A stretch of 64,000 nucleotides of DNA from Sycon ciliatum (lineage: Eukaryota; Porifera; Calcarea; Leucosolenida; Sycettidae), in NCBI RefSeq assembly GCF_964019385.1, contig NC_088646.1, positions 42,033,908 through 42,097,907 of the forward strand, read 5' to 3'. Position 1 is the stretch's first letter. Each line of letters starts with the position of its first letter. Below the pieces are notes generated by a model that saw only the letters and a program-made list of their open reading frames with translations, did no database searches and was not told the DNA's origin. A program made the position numbers and the translations under genes. Positions 59,366 through 64,000 of the stretch are shown piece by piece.

Positions 59366-59431
59366 CTCAGTCGGTAGAGCATGAGACTCTTAATCTCAGG
59401 GTCGTGGGTTCGAGCCCCACGTTGGGCGCCA
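59366..59431 (+). other. 5'-truncated tRNA-Lys(CTT) sequence with encoded CCA, between two LTRs
   Basis: Positions 59366-59428 match metazoan tRNA-Lys(CTT) from about base 11 to base 73 without a mismatch I can see: D arm, CTT anticodon at 59388-59390, variable loop, T arm, 3' acceptor strand. CCA follows at 59429-59431. The first ten bases are missing, so it cannot fold an acceptor stem. Nuclear tRNA genes do not encode CCA, and no T-run terminator follows. Read on the minus strand it is a primer-binding site extended over nearly the whole primer, next to the LTR at 59433. Confidence 0.82.
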
Positions 59432-59432
59432 A

Positions 59433-59863
59433 ATGTTGTAGTTGTAAGTCTACCATTACTTCTCCATCACTGCATCAGCTCAACCGCCACCACTGGACTG
59501 CCTTTTTACACTCTTTTATTGACGAATAACCAAGAACACGGAAAACGACTACATCTTGAACAAGACGACAGACCAAAGACTAGCTCACACAGTTTCGCGC
59601 ATGCGCACAACACCACCAACCAATGACGCGTGTCCACAGCGACCAAGACGAAACAAACACGTGACACCAAATCTACCACAAAAGTATGGTTGAAAGCCTG
59701 CGCAAAGCAACAAGCACGTGACACGCAGATACCGCGCGACACTAAAACACGGCTAAACCGTGCACTACACGTAGGGTAGTGACGACAATACAAAGTCAGA
59801 TACATGGCGACTGATATCATGCCGATCAGTAGCAGTTCAGTCAGTTGAGGTCGAACCTCAACA
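59433..59863 (-). mobile_element. Solitary LTR (LTR-B) on the minus strand, joined to the tRNA-Lys copy
   Basis: 431 bp beginning and ending TGTTG/CAACA. In minus orientation it reads TGTTGAGG...CTACAACA, then TT, then TGGCGCCCAACG, as a 5' LTR plus primer-binding site would. A minus-strand AATAAA at 59515-59520 lies near the LTR 3' end. No partner LTR or coding region is visible; the interior is replaced by LTR-A. Confidence 0.6.
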
Positions 59864-59867
59864 GAGA

Positions 59868-59868
59868 T

Positions 59869-59964
<96 letters not shown>
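59868..59964. repeat. (GA)n microsatellite at the start of the duplicated receptor segment
   Basis: The GA tract is followed by GAGTGGTTGCTTTCGTGAGG, as at 44853 in the other copy. Confidence 0.95.
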
Positions 59965-59967
<3 letters not shown>

Positions 59968-60092
59968 TTGCTTTCGTGAGGGGTTTGTTATTTAACATGG
60001 CTTGAGACAAGCTTTTAGCTCTCTGAACTGATTATTGCTCGCATCAAGAGTCTTTGGGAATCACACACGCACGCACTCGCGCACGCACTCGT

Positions 60093-60123
<31 letters not shown>

Positions 60124-60309
60124 CCTTTGACCTTGACCTTTTGACGCCCATCGCCGGAGGCGATGATAGCAATGCTACGGCAGAAGCCATAGCAACTTGT
60201 GCTGGGATTGCACTATTCAACAGCTTGCAAGGCTGAAGAATTGACCGTCACTATTCAGCCTGGTCTACACCATACAGCTATTTGAAGTGACTTTTTCTGG
60301 CCAGTGAAT

Positions 60310-60859
<550 letters not shown>

Positions 60860-60891
60860 ACATGAATAAATACACACGTGCGTTATCTCAC

Positions 60892-61107
60892 CTTCCTGTA
60901 GAGATTCGGAAAACGTGTAGATGATCCGCTCAGCAGATCTGATGGCAAATCTCCCTTCTGGTAAGGAGAGATTAGCCAGCTGTTGTAGTGTATTCTGTGT
61001 GTAGACACTGTGCACCCTCCACTCTGAATCAATCAAGCTGAAAACAGTGACGTTTGAACTCCCAAGCCCTTCGTCAGTAATATTTAGCATGTCGACAATG
61101 GATTCAC
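60892..61107 (-). CDS. Receptor gene, extracellular exon C' (phase 1-1), paralogue of 45061-45276
   Basis: 216 bp, same length and phase as exon C. Acceptor TTTGTTCAG, donor GTGAGA. The sequence GESIVDMLN...TFSESLQE is open throughout. The intron to exon B' has grown to 4.5 kb by insertion of LTR elements, SINEs and microsatellites. Confidence 0.78.
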
Positions 61108-61282
61108 CTGAACAAAGGGCAGTCCAGCACATTACAATCCGTCGTGTGATAAGGTGGGTATTACCCATACACAGTTGTGGTATTGAAAAGAATGATCAAA
61201 TAATGGGAAGAATTTGATTATTCGTGGAGTGAACGGATATTCGAGTAATGGCAGGAACTGGCAGAAATCGAGAAATGATCAC

Positions 61283-61418
61283 TGTAGTGATGTAATCATG
61301 TACATATGTATAGTGTGCGCATGCGTGCATGCTTGCAGTAGAGAACTCGCAGAGCTTGAAGAAGAAGCCTGCAATGGCTACCTCCAGACTTGTATTGTTG
61401 TAGTGTTGTCCATCTACA
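61283..61418 (+). repeat. gypsy-3 5' LTR
   Basis: 136 bp, TGTAGTGATG...CATCTACA. Confidence 0.95.
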
Positions 61419-61419
61419 T

Positions 61420-61435
61420 TGGCGCAGTGAACAGG
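61420..61435 (+). promoter_or_regulatory. gypsy-3 primer-binding site (tRNA-Ser-like)
   Basis: TGGCGCAGTGAACAGG lies one base after the LTR. It resembles the complement of metazoan tRNA-Ser 3' ends (TGGCGC-GTGA-CAGG) with about two mismatches to the human tRNA I remember. Confidence 0.55.
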
Positions 61436-61440
61436 TCAAG

Positions 61441-63423
61441 ATGACAACGAAGGGCAGAGTGCCCAAGGATTTTGTACCCGATTACGCCGGCGACATCGGG
61501 GCCGATTTTGAGCTTTGGCTCGAGGATGTCAACGATTACTTAGCAATTTGTAATGTTTCTACTGCTGCTGACAAAAAGCGTTTATTTTTGAATTTGGCCG
61601 GACTCTCAGTTCGCAAAGTTGTGAAGGGTCTGGTTGTTCCTTCTCCGCCAGCAAATGATGATGGTTCTCCTGGAGACGAATACGCAGCACTGACGGACGC
61701 CGTTCTGGGGCACTTCCGTCCCACCATCAATACGACGTCAGAACGTCACAAATTCCGGCAGCTCAAACAAGGGCCGGAGGAATCCGTCTCCACCTTCGTT
61801 GGCCGTTTACGAGAGAGAGTGGACTTATGTAAATTCGGGGCGACGGATGTGGACAGCGTGGTAAACTCCCAGGTGCGGGACCTGTTGGTTGCAGGTTTGA
61901 AATCCCCCGAAGTTCGTCGCGAGTTGCTCAAGGAGTCCAGACTCACCCTCGCAGATGCCATCACCAAAGCAGTGGCACTGGAGACCTCCTATGCGGAGAG
62001 TAAGCTGTATGATCCGCCGGCAGAGCCTGCCAATCAGTTTAGCTCAGTGGCCGCCGTTAGTGCGACCAGACAGCAACGCAGACAGCCACGTACAGTATCT
62101 GGGTCTTGCAAGTACTGTGGCCGTACCCATGCTAAGGGAAAGTCGTTTTGCCCTGCAGCCAACATCCGCTGTCGCAGTTGTAGCAAGGTCGGACATTTTG
62201 CGGCCGTATGTCAGTCGCAACGCTCTGAGATTGAAGGCGTGTGGGAGAAGCTGGCAATCGACCTGGTATCTATTGAGGGCCACTCTGTTCTCTCCCTCAT
62301 TGATTATGGCTCCCGATACCCTATCCTCAAGGTTCTGTCCTCTACAACCACTACAGCTATCGTGGACGAGCTAGATGAAGTGTTTGCCCTATTCGGTCTA
62401 CCGTCTGTACTGGTTTCGGATAACGGGCCACAGTTTGTGTCGGAGCAGATGACCACTTTCTTGCAGCGGCTGGGCATTCGTCACATCCGCTCCAGCCCAC
62501 GTTATCCACGTTCCAATGGCATGGTGGAACGACTCCATCGTCTCGTCAAGGAAAGAATGGTGGCGCTGAAGCCTCATTTACCTTTCCGTCGACGACTGAA
62601 CCAGGTTCTGTTCGACGTCCGACATTCTCGACACCGCATGTTGGGAACCTCTCCAAACGAGGCTCTGTTCTCTCGCCCATTGCGTAGCAGAGTTCCTACC
62701 ATGATCCCTCCTCGCATTATCAACCCCAGCATCCAGCTGAGAGCCAAGGCCACAATGGCACGTGATCATGACGCTCGTCGGGGAGTGAAGGCCTTGCCAC
62801 ATCTGCAGGCGGGCAAGCGGGTGATCCTCCATGACGGATACAATGATCCAGCCAAGCCGTGGACCGTGGTGGAGCAGTACGGGAGGCAAGTGGGAGTAAC
62901 CGACGGTGTCCGGATTCTGCTTCGTAACCGCCAACATGTCAGAGAATTGGTCTCACCCGCTGCTGCATCGTCTGATTGGCCTGAGTTTGTTGCCTCCGTA
63001 CCCAAGTCACCGCTGTCCACGCCTCCTGTTAGTGTTCCGGTTCCGACTAGCCCGGCCGCACCACAATCGGCGACAGGTAGTGAGCCATTGGTGCCAGCGT
63101 CAACGGAAGCCGAGGCCCCTCTCACCCATACTGCACTTGCTGACGCCTCACCCGCGTGTTCTTCGCCTCGTCCAGTTTCTCCTAGCGATGTCTGCAGGGA
63201 TCAGACCAGCTCACCAGCCAGTGAGTCTCCCAAGCGATTTCATGATGGCATGAAAACCCGTTCTGGCCGTCAGGTAACCCTTACAGAGAAGGCCAGAGCG
63301 GCTTTATGGATGACTGCTGCTGCTGTGGGACAGTGTGTCCATGGACACGTAGAGACCATTTTCCCGTTTTTTTGTGCTGACATTTTTTTGTTTTTTTCCT
63401 CGTTCACAGCCGCTTGTCGGTAG
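61441..63423 (+). CDS. gypsy-3 Gag-integrase fusion protein
   Basis: 660 residues from the first ATG after the primer-binding site (the frame is open upstream without another ATG). Gag fold with FELWLEDVNDYLAI near the start; two zinc knuckles near 225-260 (CKYCGRTH... and CRSCSKVGHFAAVC). Directly after CQSQ the frame enters the integrase core: Asp in WEKLAIDLVS, Asp in SDNGPQF and Glu in NGMVERLHR, with x52 and x35 spacing. A GPY/F-like region (RQVGVTDGVRILLRNR) and a Ser/Pro-rich tail follow. The join is in frame and removes all of protease-RT-RNase H. It would need enzymes from a relative to copy itself. Confidence 0.9.
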   Translation: MTTKGRVPKDFVPDYAGDIGADFELWLEDVNDYLAICNVSTAADKKRLFLNLAGLSVRKVVKGLVVPSPPANDDGSPGDEYAALTDAVLGHFRPTINTTSERHKFRQLKQGPEESVSTFVGRLRERVDLCKFGATDVDSVVNSQVRDLLVAGLKSPEVRRELLKESRLTLADAITKAVALETSYAESKLYDPPAEPANQFSSVAAVSATRQQRRQPRTVSGSCKYCGRTHAKGKSFCPAANIRCRSCSKVGHFAAVCQSQRSEIEGVWEKLAIDLVSIEGHSVLSLIDYGSRYPILKVLSSTTTTAIVDELDEVFALFGLPSVLVSDNGPQFVSEQMTTFLQRLGIRHIRSSPRYPRSNGMVERLHRLVKERMVALKPHLPFRRRLNQVLFDVRHSRHRMLGTSPNEALFSRPLRSRVPTMIPPRIINPSIQLRAKATMARDHDARRGVKALPHLQAGKRVILHDGYNDPAKPWTVVEQYGRQVGVTDGVRILLRNRQHVRELVSPAAASSDWPEFVASVPKSPLSTPPVSVPVPTSPAAPQSATGSEPLVPASTEAEAPLTHTALADASPACSSPRPVSPSDVCRDQTSSPASESPKRFHDGMKTRSGRQVTLTEKARAALWMTAAAVGQCVHGHVETIFPFFCADIFLFFSSFTAACR

Positions 63424-63619
63424 TATGTAGCGTGGTTGTGTTTTGTTTTGTTTTTCTCAGTGATTTGCAGTTTTGAATGACTGGCGCATGGCATGCGCCT
63501 TCGCATCGTGTTTTTTTTCCTTTTCTTCTTTTTGTTTTTTTCTCTTCAATTAATTGGCTTTTCCTTCTTCACTTTGTTCCTTTATTTTGATTTCTTCTTC
63601 TTCTTCTTTTTTTTTATTT

Positions 63620-63630
63620 GAAGGGGGAGA
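63620..63630 (+). promoter_or_regulatory. gypsy-3 polypurine tract
   Basis: GAAGGGGGAGA directly before the 3' LTR. Confidence 0.88.
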
Positions 63631-63766
63631 TGTAGTGATGTAATCATGTACATATGTATAGTGTGCGCATGCGTGCATGCTTGCAGTAGAGAACTCGCAG
63701 AGCTTGAAGACGAAGCCTGCAATGGCTACCTCCAGACTTGTATTGTTGTAGTGTTGTCCATCTACA
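63631..63766 (+). repeat. gypsy-3 3' LTR
   Basis: 136 bp; one difference from the 5' LTR (GAAGACGAAG against GAAGAAGAAG). Confidence 0.95.
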
Positions 63767-64000
63767 ATCACGGGGTATACATTTGCAGATTGTGCACTCA
63801 AAGTGCAGGCATGCTCCACATGCATATTCACATGCAAACAGCTGCAGGGTGGGGGGGGGGGGGGCATGGCATGAACAGATACTGTTTGTACCAGATCTCC
63901 TTTGCATCTGATGAGTCTCTGCAGCATAGCGCAGTGCTGTCGATGCACTGCGCTATGTGTGTAGCTGGACAACACTCTTGACTTGTGGTGACCAGCTTCC
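63767..64000. repeat. Duplicated receptor segment, far side of gypsy-3
   Basis: Continues the match to 45450-45670 after the gypsy-3 insertion, including the 14-bp hairpin at about 63925. It runs to the window end. Confidence 0.85.

Larger units (their letters stand above)
61283..63766 (+). mobile_element. Miniature Ty3/gypsy element gypsy-3 with a Gag-integrase fusion
   Basis: LTRs of only 136 bp (61283-61418 and 63631-63766) differ at one position. The 5-bp target duplication ATCAC lies at 61278-61282 and 63767-63771. A primer-binding site, one ORF and a polypurine tract are present. Protease, reverse transcriptase, RNase H and the integrase N-terminal finger are missing. The paralogous segment at about 45449 shows the site without the element, which confirms the borders. 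Confidence 0.95.

Noticed and set aside
59366..59431. A functional tRNA-Lys gene
   Set aside because: The first ten bases are absent, CCA is encoded, and no polymerase III terminator follows.

Overview
The window is animal (metazoan) nuclear DNA, most likely from an aquatic invertebrate. Three things support this: BEL/Pao retrotransposons (a metazoan lineage), the last exon of an adhesion-type seven-transmembrane receptor, and a multi-exon membrane receptor with GT/AG phase-1 introns. Microsatellites and minisatellites are abundant. The phylum cannot be settled from this sequence. Two 200-N gaps (14469-14668 and 55669-55868) mark a draft assembly.

Positions 1-20 kb are a nest of mobile DNA. 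A dispersed repeat (R1, 188-897) carrying a 401-bp MITE was hit by a BEL/Pao element (BEL-1, 898 to the gap at 14469). The 5' LTR of BEL-1 was then hit by a complete Ty3/gypsy element on the minus strand (gypsy-1, 1832-7331). After the gap comes the most unusual part, 14.7-18.8 kb. It is a mosaic of modules joined at (TA)n tracts, and I read eleven type I hammerhead self-cleaving ribozyme motifs in it. Five lie in a head-to-tail array of 556-bp units that each also carry a 116-codon ORF. Four lie in copies of a roughly 210-bp module X. Two lie head-to-head in a perfect 75-bp inverted repeat. This looks like a ribozyme-bearing retroelement of the Penelope-like or retrozyme type. A second copy of R1 follows at 18.8-19.5 kb.

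Positions 20-28 kb hold a LINE 3' remnant, the terminal exon of an adhesion GPCR (20577-21174) with poly(A) signals, and immediately downstream a structurally intact Ty3/gypsy element (gypsy-2, 21636-27523). Its two LTRs differ only by a 3-bp indel. From 27.5 to 39 kb there is no gene I can support: microsatellites, minisatellites, SINE-like copies and a nested pair of related foldback elements (37482-39072).

Positions 39.5-61.1 kb hold the exons of one minus-strand host gene (or two tandem paralogues): a single-pass membrane receptor. The extracellular exons are all phase 1-1, and a two-exon module (C then B) is present twice. There is a C-type-lectin-like exon, a transmembrane exon and a cytoplasmic tail with tyrosine motifs. 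Its introns hold a second BEL element (BEL-2, 47616-54856), a 2.3-kb non-coding LTR element (57031-59363), a solitary LTR joined to a CCA-tailed tRNA-Lys copy (59366-59863), and, upstream of the last exon seen, a miniature gypsy-3 element (61283-63766) whose Gag is fused in frame to integrase. The duplicated receptor segment at 45.4 kb supplies the empty target site for gypsy-3 within the same window.

Each LTR element has its own recognisable primer: initiator-Met tRNA (BEL-1), Tyr (BEL-2), Phe (gypsy-1 and gypsy-2), Lys (the LTR elements at 57-60 kb) and a Ser-like tRNA (gypsy-3).
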